Source: Oscillospiraceae bacterium
Lineage (GTDB): Bacteria > Bacillota > Clostridia > Oscillospirales > Ruminococcaceae
Reading direction: 5' to 3'
DNA: 64,000 nucleotides
NCBI GenBank assembly: GCA_021769725.1
Contig: JAETSI010000003.1
Coordinates: 1 to 64,000, forward strand
Part shown: positions 6,955 through 15,893 of the stretch, piece by piece
Layout of the letters: every line of letters starts with the position of its first letter
Position numbering within the stretch: the stretch's first letter is position 1
Program-made: the position numbers and the translations under genes
Notes under the pieces: model-generated
Told to the model about the DNA's origin: nothing
Seen by the model: only the letters and a program-made list of their open reading frames with translations
The model's database searches: none

Positions 6955-8954
6955 ACGGCATTTTTTATCAGAAGCTTGCAGCGAGCAATATCCGCAAAAA
7001 CGGAAAAACATATTTTCCGTATATTCTGACGTGTATTTTCACAATAGCCATGTATTACATCATGAAGTCGCTGTCACTGAACAAGGGACTCGAAAATGTG
7101 CTGGGTGCTGATACGGTTGCTTATGTTCTTAAACTCGGAAGCAATGTGATAGCGATATTCTCATTCATTTTTCTGTTCTACACCAACAGCTTTCTTACAA
7201 GAAAGCGCAAAAAGGAATTCGGCCTGCTGAATATTCTCGGAATGGAAAAAAAACATATCGCCAGAATGATCGGGTTCGAGAGTCTTTACGTTATGATAAT
7301 CAGCTTTGCCGGCGGAATCGGTCTGGGCGTACTGCTCGATAAGCTGATGTATGCTGCGATATCACGGCTTATAAAAACAGATATCCCTCTGGGATTTTAC
7401 TTTTCACATAAAGCTGTGGCAAGTACGCTGGTTTTATTCGGTATACTCTTCTTCCTGATATTTATCAATTCACTGAGAATGATACACATTTCAAAGCCGA
7501 TCGAGCTTCTTAAAGGCAATAATATGGCAGAAAAGGAACCCAGGGCAAAATGGTTTATCGCACTTCTCGGCGCAGCCTGCCTTGGTACGGGCTACTATAT
7601 TGCCGTTACGATAAAAAATCCTATGATGGCGCTTCTTTTGTTTTTTGTTGCAGTAATTCTTGTAGTAATAGGTACATATCTCATTTTCACTGCCGGAAGC
7701 ATTGTTTTTCTGAAAATCCTGAAAAAGAACAAGAGATACTATTATAAAACAAATCATTTTATAAGCGTCTCCGGAATGATGTACCGCATGAAGCAGAATG
7801 CCGTAGGTCTTGCAAATATCTGCATACTTTCAACTATGGTTCTTGTTATGGTATCGTCCACGGCGTCGCTGATAATCGGAACGAATGAGATAATCCGTGA
7901 GCGTTATCCCTATCAGTTCGAGATAAGCCAGCGCATGGGAAAAATTGAGGATTTTGAAAAGCTCAAAAATGCAGTCCGTGATATCGCCGATAAGGAGAAT
8001 GTCAGAATAAAAGATGAAACCTCCTTTTCAGATATCCAGTTTCAGATGATACAGGACGGGGATATACTAAGGGGAGCCGATAATTACGACGATGTAACGT
8101 CACTTGATAATGTCCGCAATATATTTGTGCTGACAGCAGAAGATTATTCTGCGTATACAGGCAACAATGCCGTATTGTCCGACAACGAGGTAATTCTCTG
8201 GCAGAACAGCGAAAAATACAAGGGCGATGATTTCTGGCTTTTTGATAAGAATTACAGAATAAAGGAAGTCACTGAAGATTTTATTGAAAGGGAAAACGTC
8301 AATGAGGAGATATGCCCGACATTCGGAATCGTTGTAAAAGATCATTCAGTGATGCAGGAATTATACGAAGGTCAGAAAAGGATATACGGCAAAAACGCCA
8401 GTGAAATAGAGCATATATACGGGATAGATACAGACAGGGATGCCGACGGACAGATCAGCTTTTCGGATGCGGTTTTAAAAAATATTGATAAATACGAGGG
8501 GGTCAGTATATACCGTTTCAATTGCCGTGAAACACAGAAAAAGGATGTTTATTCTCTGTACGGAAGTTTTTTCTTCCTCGGTATTTTCCTCGGACTGCTG
8601 TTTACAATGGCGACTGTGCTGATCATCTATTACAAGCAGATCTCAGAGGGTTACGACGATAAGAGCCGATTTGAGATAATGCAGAAGGTCGGCATGAGCG
8701 AAAGGGAAGTCAAGGAATCTATTCATTCACAGGTCCTTACGGTATTTTTCATGCCGCTGATCCTTGCCGGAATACATATGGCATTTGCTTTCCCGATAGT
8801 ACGGAAAATCCTTGTAATGCTCCAGCTTACAAACGTAAAGCTTTTTGCAGTATGCACGCTCTGCGTATTTCTTGCATTTGCTGTGATCTATGCCGTGATC
8901 TATCTCATGACTGCACGGGTATACTATAAAATAGTAAAAACATCAAGGAAATAA
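6951..8954 (+). CDS. bceB: FtsX-type ABC permease, BceB-like
   Basis: 667 residues. Four TM helices lie in the N-terminal part, further TMs around residues 200-310, then a large extracellular domain (roughly residues 315-530) before the last three TMs. The ~200-residue extracellular domain before TM8 is the diagnostic BceB feature and carries drug specificity. 'LTRKRKKEFGLLNILGM' is a conserved cytoplasmic coupling region. It is the last gene of the module and is followed by a strong bidirectional terminator. Length and layout match known BceB proteins. Confidence 0.9.
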   Translation: MNGIFYQKLAASNIRKNGKTYFPYILTCIFTIAMYYIMKSLSLNKGLENVLGADTVAYVLKLGSNVIAIFSFIFLFYTNSFLTRKRKKEFGLLNILGMEKKHIARMIGFESLYVMIISFAGGIGLGVLLDKLMYAAISRLIKTDIPLGFYFSHKAVASTLVLFGILFFLIFINSLRMIHISKPIELLKGNNMAEKEPRAKWFIALLGAACLGTGYYIAVTIKNPMMALLLFFVAVILVVIGTYLIFTAGSIVFLKILKKNKRYYYKTNHFISVSGMMYRMKQNAVGLANICILSTMVLVMVSSTASLIIGTNEIIRERYPYQFEISQRMGKIEDFEKLKNAVRDIADKENVRIKDETSFSDIQFQMIQDGDILRGADNYDDVTSLDNVRNIFVLTAEDYSAYTGNNAVLSDNEVILWQNSEKYKGDDFWLFDKNYRIKEVTEDFIERENVNEEICPTFGIVVKDHSVMQELYEGQKRIYGKNASEIEHIYGIDTDRDADGQISFSDAVLKNIDKYEGVSIYRFNCRETQKKDVYSLYGSFFFLGIFLGLLFTMATVLIIYYKQISEGYDDKSRFEIMQKVGMSEREVKESIHSQVLTVFFMPLILAGIHMAFAFPIVRKILVMLQLTNVKLFAVCTLCVFLAFAVIYAVIYLMTARVYYKIVKTSRK

Positions 8955-8958
8955 AAAA

Positions 8959-8998
8959 ACACGGTCATTGCTTAATTCAGCGATGACCGTGTAGATTT
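8959..8998. terminator. Bidirectional terminator between convergent genes
   Basis: ACACGGTCAT (8959-8968) pairs with ATGACCGTGT (8983-8992); an A run precedes it and a T run follows it, so it serves both the permease gene and the leftward TSUP gene. Confidence 0.85.
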
Positions 8999-9769
8999 TT
9001 ATTTTATAAATCTTACCGCAATGATGACGAGACCAAGCACTGCCAGCACGATGCCTGTGGCACGATTCAGCGTTGTGGGAGATGCTTTATTTGCAAATTT
9101 TGAAGCGATCCTTGCCCATAGCAGCGTTGACAGTACACAGAAGATCAGAACAGATATATCAGGCATACCGTCTATTGCAAAATGAGAAACAGAACCGGTC
9201 AGAGCAGTAAACGCCATAATGAACACGCTTGTGCCTACTGCTGTTTTAAGTTCATATCCGAGTACAGACGTAAGGATAAGCAGCATCATCATACCGCCGC
9301 CTGCGCCTATGAATCCGCAGATCAGACCTATGACTGTGCCGCAGACGACAGACTGTACCATCTGTTTTTCTTTAGTTTTTGACTGCATACTTTCCTTTGT
9401 TGTCATAACGGGTCTTACGATAAATTTGATTCCCAGCAGAAAAGTCATGACTACCGAAAAGCTGCCCATAGTCGTATTTGGAACCATACTTGCAAGGAAA
9501 CTGCCTGCAAATGTAAATATCAGAACGGTTATCATCATGATAAGTCCGTTTTTAATATCAATGTTTTTATTCTTTCCGTAAGTATATGCACTTGCCGCAC
9601 TTGCGAGTACGTCGCTTGCAAGTGCAATTCCGACCGCCTCATACGCCGACATTCCGAGAAAGGTTATCAGCATTGGACTGATTACCGCAGCGGCGCTCAT
9701 TCCGGCAAATCCGGTGCCGAGACCTGCACCCGTGCCGGCTATGAAACAAATAATAAATTCAAGCAACAT
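8999..9769 (-). CDS. TSUP (TauE/SafE) family membrane permease
   Basis: 256 residues, eight or nine hydrophobic segments, with the family's repeated glycine-rich turns 'GTGAGLGTGFAGMSAAAV' near the N-terminus and 'GFIGAGGGMMMLLIL' in the second half. TSUP proteins move sulfite, sulfonates or other small anions; the substrate here is unknown. The start is placed at the ATG with AAGGAG seven nt upstream; a longer open frame would run back into the TetR gene in another phase. It lies 20 bp downstream of the TetR-type regulator and is probably co-transcribed with it. Confidence 0.85.
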   Translation of the reverse strand: MLLEFIICFIAGTGAGLGTGFAGMSAAAVISPMLITFLGMSAYEAVGIALASDVLASAASAYTYGKNKNIDIKNGLIMMITVLIFTFAGSFLASMVPNTTMGSFSVVMTFLLGIKFIVRPVMTTKESMQSKTKEKQMVQSVVCGTVIGLICGFIGAGGGMMMLLILTSVLGYELKTAVGTSVFIMAFTALTGSVSHFAIDGMPDISVLIFCVLSTLLWARIASKFANKASPTTLNRATGIVLAVLGLVIIAVRFIK

Positions 9770-9789
9770 TTTACATCTCCTTAAAATTG

Positions 9790-10344
9790 TCAGAATTTTG
9801 TGATAAATCCCATAATATAGTTCACCATTTCTTCCGGTGTTTCTTCCATTCCGCAGTCTGCCCACTTTTTTATAATATCTGATATAAGAGCCATTTTGCC
9901 TACTGCGCAGTACTTATCACGGATAGAAGAAGCTGTTTTTCCTTTTTGTTCACGTTCCATTTTTTCATTTGTTTTCAGGAAAAAAATCGTCATATTCTGC
10001 ATACTATAGATATTATTTCTATTTTTGCTGAATAATCTTTTATAGTCTTTGGATACCTGGTAAATGTAATGAAATAGAAATTCCCGCCATTTTCTTTCAT
10101 TGTCAGAATACATTACCGGACGAATTTCCTGTTCAAAAAACTGCATTCTTTCTTCAACAATGGAGTTTACAACATTTTCTATAGATTTGTAATTACGGTA
10201 GAAAGATGTTCTGGAGACATTAGCTTTTTTTACTAAATCTGTGACTGTAATATCTATATATGGCTTTTCTGACAGTAATTCAACAAGTGCATTTTCAATT
10301 TCTGCCTTTACGGAAAAGTGTTTTTTATCATTCTGAATTATCAT
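9790..10344 (-). CDS. TetR-family transcriptional regulator
   Basis: 184 residues: N-terminal helix-turn-helix ('IDITVTDLVKKANVSRTSFY', residues ~29-48) and a divergent helical ligand-binding region, ending with the 'EEMVNYIMGF' helix common to short TetR regulators of Firmicutes. Divergent from the ABC exporter pair and upstream of a TSUP permease, so it probably represses one or both. The palindrome at 10422-10432 just after the exporter's -10 is a candidate operator. Confidence 0.85.
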   Translation of the reverse strand: MIIQNDKKHFSVKAEIENALVELLSEKPYIDITVTDLVKKANVSRTSFYRNYKSIENVVNSIVEERMQFFEQEIRPVMYSDNERKWREFLFHYIYQVSKDYKRLFSKNRNNIYSMQNMTIFFLKTNEKMEREQKGKTASSIRDKYCAVGKMALISDIIKKWADCGMEETPEEMVNYIMGFITKF

Positions 10345-10386
10345 GTTACATTTTCACCACCTTTTGTACCATTTTATAAAAGGCTA

Positions 10387-10432
10387 TTGACTTTACTTAT
10401 TAATTGAGCTATACTGAATGCTACACAGTGTA
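10387..10432 (+). promoter_or_regulatory. Exporter promoter and candidate TetR operator
   Basis: TTGACT (10387-10392), a 17-bp spacer and TATACT (10410-10415) form a good promoter for the rightward exporter genes. The 11-bp palindrome TACACAGTGTA (10422-10432) lies at the expected transcription start, where repressor binding would block initiation. Confidence 0.6.
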
Positions 10433-10490
10433 ACATATAATATCTGTATTGTATCACAGAAAAATCAATTTGTCAAGAGAGGTTGAGAGA

Positions 10491-12263
10491 ATGATTCGAT
10501 TATTAAAATATCTGAAAAAAAGAGAATGGCTGTTTGCTCTTTGTTCCGTTGTATTCATTGTAGCTCAGGTGTGGCTTGATTTGAAAATGCCGGATTATAT
10601 GAATATTATAACACAGGCATCGCAGGGAGGAATAGATCCCGATACCGGAGTAAAATACGTTATGGGCGATATCTGGACAAACGGCGGATTCATGCTGCTG
10701 TGTGCTCTGGGAAGCATGGCGTGTTCCGTTATAACAAGCTTTTTTGTTGTAAGGATATCAGCAGATTTTTCAGCAAGGCTTCGTGAAATACTTTATAAAA
10801 AAGTTCAGCGTTTTTCTATGTCTGAAATAAACAAATTCAGTACAGCTTCATTGATAACACGTTCTACCAATGATGTTCAGCAGATCCAGATGCTGATAGC
10901 CATGGGATTGCAGATGATAATAAAAGCACCGATTACCGCAGTGTGGGCAATCACCAAGATAGCCGGAAAACAGTGGCAATGGTCAGCAGCGGTCGCAGTG
11001 ACGGTTGCGGTATTGCTCTTGGGAATAACTATAATCATGTCACTTGTAGTTAAAAAGTTCAAAAAGCTTCAGAGGCTTACAGATAATCTTAATCAGGTTA
11101 CACGTGAAAATTTAAGCGGACTCCGTGTTATACGTGCATACAATGCAGAAAAGTTCCAGGAAAACAAATTTGAACAGGTAAACGGAGAGTTTATAAAAAC
11201 GAATCTGTTTGCCGGCAGAGTAATGGCGTTTATGAATCCGCTTATGTCACTTGTAATGAACGGCATTTCACTGGCTATATACTGGATAGGAGCATATGTT
11301 ATTAATTCTGCAGACCTGATGTCTGTACAGGGACTGTTCGGAGATATGGTAGTATTTATGTCTTATGGAATGCAGATAATTGCTTCATTCATGATGCTTG
11401 CTATGATGTTTATGATAGCTCCACGTGCATTTGTTTCGGCAAACCGTATCAACGAAGTTATTAATACAAATGAACTTATCAATGAAGGCAAGGGCGTCGG
11501 AGAAACGAATGAGAAAGGAACAGTTGAATTTAGAAACGTATCATTCCGCTATCCTGATGCCGGAGAAGATGTTCTCAGCGATATTTCCTTCAAGGCAGGA
11601 AAGGGGGAGACAGTTGCGTTTATAGGTTCTACCGGCTGTGGAAAATCAACAGTTATTAATCTGGTATCACGTTTTTACGACGTGACCGGAGGCGAAGTGC
11701 TTGTAGACGGTCATAATGTTCGTGAGTACCGCAAAAATGAACTTGCAGACAAGATAGGATATGTTTCACAGAAAGCAGTTCTTTTCAGCGGAGATATACG
11801 TTCAAATGTAGATTTTGGAAACAACGATGCAGACGACGATGTTGTAAAAAAATCCATTGATATTGCACACTGCACTGAATTTGTAGAAGGTGAAAAGGGC
11901 GGAATAACAAGTCATGTAGCACAGAATGGTTCTAATTTTTCCGGAGGTCAGAAGCAAAGGCTTTCTATCGCCCGTGCTATTGCCAGAGAAGCAGAAATAT
12001 ACATTTTTGACGATACGTTTTCTGCACTGGACTACAAAACGGATCGTGAACTCCGTGCCGAATTGAAAAAGGAAATGAAAGATGCAACCTGTCTGATCGT
12101 TGCACAGCGTATCGGTACGATAATTGATGCAGATTTGATAATTGTTCTTGAAAACGGCAGGATTGTCGGTCACGGAACGCATAAGGAACTAATGAAAACG
12201 TGTTCCGCCTATCAGGAAATTGCATACAGTCAGTTAAGTGAGGAGGAATTAAAGAATGCCTAA
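10491..12263 (+). CDS. Heterodimeric ABC exporter, subunit with degenerate ATP site
   Basis: 590 residues: six TM helices then an ATPase domain. Walker A 'GSTGCGKST' and signature 'NFSGGQKQR' are intact, but the catalytic Glu after Walker B is Asp ('IFDDTFSALD') and the switch His is Gln ('VAQR'). Loss of both is typical of the degenerate half of heterodimeric exporters such as LmrCD, BmrCD or TM287/288. The ATG start is chosen from the initiating 'MIRLLKYLKKREW'; an in-frame extension overlaps the promoter region. The stop overlaps the partner gene by 8 nt. Exported substrate unknown; drugs, lipids or peptides are possible. Confidence 0.85.
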   Translation: MIRLLKYLKKREWLFALCSVVFIVAQVWLDLKMPDYMNIITQASQGGIDPDTGVKYVMGDIWTNGGFMLLCALGSMACSVITSFFVVRISADFSARLREILYKKVQRFSMSEINKFSTASLITRSTNDVQQIQMLIAMGLQMIIKAPITAVWAITKIAGKQWQWSAAVAVTVAVLLLGITIIMSLVVKKFKKLQRLTDNLNQVTRENLSGLRVIRAYNAEKFQENKFEQVNGEFIKTNLFAGRVMAFMNPLMSLVMNGISLAIYWIGAYVINSADLMSVQGLFGDMVVFMSYGMQIIASFMMLAMMFMIAPRAFVSANRINEVINTNELINEGKGVGETNEKGTVEFRNVSFRYPDAGEDVLSDISFKAGKGETVAFIGSTGCGKSTVINLVSRFYDVTGGEVLVDGHNVREYRKNELADKIGYVSQKAVLFSGDIRSNVDFGNNDADDDVVKKSIDIAHCTEFVEGEKGGITSHVAQNGSNFSGGQKQRLSIARAIAREAEIYIFDDTFSALDYKTDRELRAELKKEMKDATCLIVAQRIGTIIDADLIIVLENGRIVGHGTHKELMKTCSAYQEIAYSQLSEEELKNA

Positions 12264-14052
12264 TCCAAGAATGAGAGGACCGATGCCATCTGTCGGACGG
12301 GTGGAAATGAAAAAATCACTGGGCGCATTGATGCAGTATTGCAGAAAATATCTTGGAATTATTATTTCCGCCCTCATATGTGCCGCAGTCAGCGCAGTGC
12401 TTGCTGTTATAGGACCTGATTACATATCACAGCTTACGGAGGTTATTACAGAGGGAATAAGCTTCACCGGTGTGGATATTGATCTGAACCGCATAAAGCA
12501 TATTGCCTTTATACTTATCGGAATTTACGGAGCAAGTATGGTTCTGAGCTATGTACAGTCATTTGTGATGAATTATGTTTCGTGTAATGTCGGAAGAAAG
12601 ATGCGTACTGATATAAGTCATAAGATAAACCGTATTCCGCTGAAATATTTTGATTCGCACAATTACGGCGATACTCTTTCATGTGTTACAAATGACGTTG
12701 ATACTATTGCACAGTCCCTGAATATGAGTATAGGCGCTCTTGTTACAGCCACAGCAACGATCATCAGTTGTATTATTATGATGTTCGTTACAGAATGGCG
12801 CATGGCGCTTACGGCAATTGCAGCTTCGCTTGTAGGATTTATCGCTATGGGCACTATCATGGGGAAATCCCAGAAATACTTCAATTCCAGACAAATGAGC
12901 CTTGCGAAGGTAAACGGTCATGTAGAAGAATACTACGCCGGACAGAATATTGTCCGTGCATATAATTCTGAAGAAAAGGGATTGAAAGCGTTTCAGGCAG
13001 CAAACGAAGAACTTCGCAAAAATACATTCAAAGCAGAGATCTTTTCAAGTCTTATGATGCCGCTTATGTCCTTTGTTGGCAATTTCGGATATGTTGCAGT
13101 ATGTATCGTCGGCGGAGCGCTTGCATTCAATAATACGATAAATTTTTCTGTTGTTGTAGCGTTTATGATATACATTCGTCTGTTTACATCTCCGCTCGCT
13201 CAGATAGGTCAGGGATTTTCAGGTTTGCAGTCAGCAGCAGCGGCAAGCAGCCGTGTATCTAAATTTCTGGCAGAAGAAGAGCTGTCAGACGAGTCTTCAA
13301 AAAAAGCTGTCCTTACTGATGTAAAAGGTAATGTTGCATTTGAACATATAAACTTCGGATATGAGCCGGATAAAACGATAATTCATGATTTTTCTGCAAA
13401 AATAAAAGCGGGTCAGAAAACTGCCATTGTTGGTCCTACAGGTGCAGGAAAGACGACTATAGTAAATCTGCTCATGCGTTTTTACGAACTTAATAAGGGA
13501 TCTATTACTGTTGATGGCACACCTCTTTCAGATATCACACGTGAGAATGTTCATGATATATTCGGCATGGTTTTACAGGATACCTGGCTTTTTGAGGGAA
13601 CAGTCAGAGAAAATCTGACGTATGGAAAAACCGGAATATCTGATGAAAAACTCATGGATATCTGCTGTCAGTGCGGTCTTAAGCATTTTATAACGACTCT
13701 GCCGCACGGACTTGACACGGTTCTCAACGATAATGTCACAATTTCTGCCGGTCAGAAGCAGCTGCTTACCATTGCACGTGCTATGGCTGAAAACGCTCCC
13801 ATGCTGATACTGGACGAAGCTACATCTTCTGTTGATACAAGAACAGAAATAAAGATTCAGAAAGCAATGGATGCTATTACTAAAGGCAGAACCAGCTTTG
13901 TCATCGCACATCGTTTGTCAACTATTAAAAATGCTGATATGATCCTATATATGCGTGACGGGGATATCAAGGAAAGCGGAACGCATGATGAACTTATTGC
14001 CAAGGGCGGATATTATGCTGAACTTTACAATAGTCAGTTTGTTCATGCATAA
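12256..14052 (+). CDS. Heterodimeric ABC exporter, catalytic subunit
   Basis: 598 residues with six TMs and an ATPase domain. It keeps Walker A 'GPTGAGKTT', Walker B with catalytic Glu 'LILDEATSSVD' and switch His 'IAHRLSTI', but its signature is altered ('ISAGQKQ' in place of LSGGQ). The intact catalytic residues pair with the normal signature of the first subunit to give one working site, and the altered signature completes the weak site, exactly as in asymmetric exporters. Strong GAGGAGG ribosome site inside the end of the preceding gene; a terminator follows. Confidence 0.85.
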   Translation: MPNPRMRGPMPSVGRVEMKKSLGALMQYCRKYLGIIISALICAAVSAVLAVIGPDYISQLTEVITEGISFTGVDIDLNRIKHIAFILIGIYGASMVLSYVQSFVMNYVSCNVGRKMRTDISHKINRIPLKYFDSHNYGDTLSCVTNDVDTIAQSLNMSIGALVTATATIISCIIMMFVTEWRMALTAIAASLVGFIAMGTIMGKSQKYFNSRQMSLAKVNGHVEEYYAGQNIVRAYNSEEKGLKAFQAANEELRKNTFKAEIFSSLMMPLMSFVGNFGYVAVCIVGGALAFNNTINFSVVVAFMIYIRLFTSPLAQIGQGFSGLQSAAAASSRVSKFLAEEELSDESSKKAVLTDVKGNVAFEHINFGYEPDKTIIHDFSAKIKAGQKTAIVGPTGAGKTTIVNLLMRFYELNKGSITVDGTPLSDITRENVHDIFGMVLQDTWLFEGTVRENLTYGKTGISDEKLMDICCQCGLKHFITTLPHGLDTVLNDNVTISAGQKQLLTIARAMAENAPMLILDEATSSVDTRTEIKIQKAMDAITKGRTSFVIAHRLSTIKNADMILYMRDGDIKESGTHDELIAKGGYYAELYNSQFVHA

Positions 14053-14063
14053 TCGTATTTTTA

Positions 14064-14088
14064 GGAGGCTTTCGAGCCTCCATTTTTT
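14064..14088 (+). terminator. Intrinsic terminator after the exporter genes
   Basis: GGAGGCT (14064-14070), a TTCG tetraloop, AGCCTCC (14075-14081) and a T run: a textbook terminator. Confidence 0.9.
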
Positions 14089-14110
14089 ATGCGAACACGC
14101 TATATTGCCC

Positions 14111-14139
14111 TTGATTTTTTACAGCGATTGTGATATAAT
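14111..14139 (+). promoter_or_regulatory. Probable promoter for the rhamnose operon
   Basis: TTGATT (14111-14116), a 17-bp spacer and TATAAT (14134-14139). No other good promoter was seen before rfbA, so the transcript would run through the palindromic element at 14171-14375 and begin with a very long hairpin. Confidence 0.6.
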
Positions 14140-14170
14140 TAAAAAGTCGCTGGATTTAATCAGTGCTTCC

Positions 14171-14375
14171 TTAAGGCAATACCGCACAAAGCACGCCTGA
14201 CGGCTCTGCACGTCATCTGCTGCGCCCGAAGGAAGTGCCCTTGGGGTACATATTTTCCGTCATCTTGCACAGAAATTTCTTAACATACGACAGTATGCCT
14301 TCGAAATTTCTATACAATCTGACGAAAAATCTGACTGCGCATCTGCCGCACAATCTTTGTGCGGTGTTGCCTTAA
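14171..14375. repeat. 205-bp palindromic repeat element, TTAAGGC type
   Basis: Terminal inverted repeats TTAAGGCAATACCGCACAA... (14171) and its near-exact complement ending GTGTTGCCTTAA (14375) match at 20 of 21 positions. The interior is also self-complementary, with GAAATTTC on both sides of a CATAC/GTATG core (14284-14297). It encodes nothing. The left side abuts a fragment of another end type (GGATTTAATCAGTGCTTCC, about 14152-14170) that also forms the ends of the element at 45149-45319, so two elements or fragments are nested here. Confidence 0.85.
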
Positions 14376-14429
14376 ATAAAACATAGCGCAAGGTGTAAAA
14401 AGACGATTCTGACTAAAGGAGTATTATTA

Positions 14430-15317
14430 ATGAAAGGAATCATATTAGCCGGAGGTTCCGGTACAAGACTTTATCCATTGACAATGGTAACTTCAAAACA
14501 GCTTTTGCCTGTTTATGACAAACCAATGATATATTACCCATTGTCAACACTGATGCTGGCAGGGATAAAAGATATACTAATTATCTCCACTCCGACTGAC
14601 CTTCCGAATTTTGAACGGCTTCTCGGAGAGGGTTCAGAATATGGTATCAATCTTTCATATAAGGTTCAGCCTTCTCCGGACGGACTTGCACAGGCTTTTA
14701 TTCTTGGCAAAGAATTTATAGGTGATGACGCTTGTGCAATGGTGCTTGGGGATAATATCTTCTATGGAAATGGTTTTGGAAGTATTATTCGCAATGCTAA
14801 GAAGAATGCAGAAGAAAACAGGAGAGCCACTGTGTTCGGTTATTATGTTTCTGATCCTGAACGATTTGGCGTGGTTGATTTTGATAAAGAGGGACACGCT
14901 CTTTCTATTGAGGAAAAGCCTTTAGTTCCAAAGAGTAATTACGCTGTGACAGGTCTGTATTTTTATCCGTCAGGTGTAAGTGCAATGGCAAATCAGGTAA
15001 GACTTTCTGCACGCGGCGAATTTGAAATTACGACATTAAATGAAATGTATCTTAACGATAAACTTCTTGATGTTCAGCTTCTTGGCAGGGGATTTGCATG
15101 GCTTGATACCGGAACAATGGATAGTCTTGTTGATGCAGCAAATTTTGTTCAGATGGTACAGAATCGTCAGGGCATTGAGATCTCTGCACCGGAGGAAATC
15201 GCATTTATTAATGGTTGGATCGACAAGGACGGACTTATGAAATCGGCTGAAAAATATGGAAAGTCCCCTTACGGCGCACATCTTAGAAGGGTTGCCGAGG
15301 GTAAGATCAAATATTAA
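14430..15317 (+). CDS. rfbA: Glucose-1-phosphate thymidylyltransferase
   Basis: 295 residues, the usual RmlA length. The nucleotide-binding motif '[11 protein letters not shown]' is at the N-terminus, followed by '[18 protein letters not shown]', 'GDNIFYG', 'VVDFD' and 'WLDTGT'. It joins dTTP and glucose-1-phosphate to dTDP-glucose, the first step of dTDP-L-rhamnose synthesis. AAAGGAG ribosome site; first of four tightly spaced rfb genes in the order A-C-B-D. The product probably feeds rhamnose-containing wall or capsule polymers; no glycosyltransferase lies in the window. Confidence 0.95.
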   Translation: MKGIILAGGSGTRLYPLTMVTSKQLLPVYDKPMIYYPLSTLMLAGIKDILIISTPTDLPNFERLLGEGSEYGINLSYKVQPSPDGLAQAFILGKEFIGDDACAMVLGDNIFYGNGFGSIIRNAKKNAEENRRATVFGYYVSDPERFGVVDFDKEGHALSIEEKPLVPKSNYAVTGLYFYPSGVSAMANQVRLSARGEFEITTLNEMYLNDKLLDVQLLGRGFAWLDTGTMDSLVDAANFVQMVQNRQGIEISAPEEIAFINGWIDKDGLMKSAEKYGKSPYGAHLRRVAEGKIKY

Positions 15318-15329
15318 GGAGTACATAAA

Positions 15330-15881
15330 ATGGGAAACTTTACTTTTAATGAAACAAAAATCAGAGGCGTTTACATAATTGATGTGAGAACTTACGGTGA
15401 CAACCGTGGTTACTTCATGGAAACATATAAGGAATCCGATTTTAAGGCTGCCGGACTTGATTACAATTTCGTACAGGACAATCAGTCAAGCTCACGAAAA
15501 GGCGTTCTTCGTGGGCTTCATTTTCAGAAGACACATCCGCAGGCAAAGCTTGTCCGTGTACTGAAAGGCGAGGTTTTTGATGTTGCTGTCGATCTTCGTA
15601 AAGACAGTATGACATATGGTCAATGGGTAGGAGTTGTTCTTTCAGAGGAAAATAAGCGTCAATTCATGATTCCCCGTGGCTTTGCACATGGATTTGTAGT
15701 AATGAGCGACTATGCGGAGTTTGCATATAAATGCGATGAACTTTATCATCCTGAAGATGAGGGCGGCATTATGTGGAATGATCCTGCAATTGGTATTGAA
15801 TGGCCTGAAGTCGGGGAAATAATTCTCAGCGAAAAGGACAAAATCCACCCTTTGCTTGCAGAATTGAAAATTGAGTTTTAA
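15330..15881 (+). CDS. rfbC: dTDP-4-dehydrorhamnose 3,5-epimerase
   Basis: 183 residues, normal for RmlC. Family landmarks are 'DNRGYFMETY', 'QDNQSSSRKGVLRGLHFQ' with the catalytic His, 'GEVFDVAVDLRKDS' and 'FMIPRGFAHGF'. It epimerises C3 and C5 of dTDP-4-keto-6-deoxyglucose. It starts 12 nt after rfbA with its own ribosome site. Confidence 0.95.
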   Translation: MGNFTFNETKIRGVYIIDVRTYGDNRGYFMETYKESDFKAAGLDYNFVQDNQSSSRKGVLRGLHFQKTHPQAKLVRVLKGEVFDVAVDLRKDSMTYGQWVGVVLSEENKRQFMIPRGFAHGFVVMSDYAEFAYKCDELYHPEDEGGIMWNDPAIGIEWPEVGEIILSEKDKIHPLLAELKIEF

Positions 15882-15893
15882 GGAGAATGTACC

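Noticed and set aside
12663-12921. Minus-strand open frames within the second ABC exporter gene
   Set aside because: They lie opposite conserved transmembrane coding sequence and lack ribosome sites.
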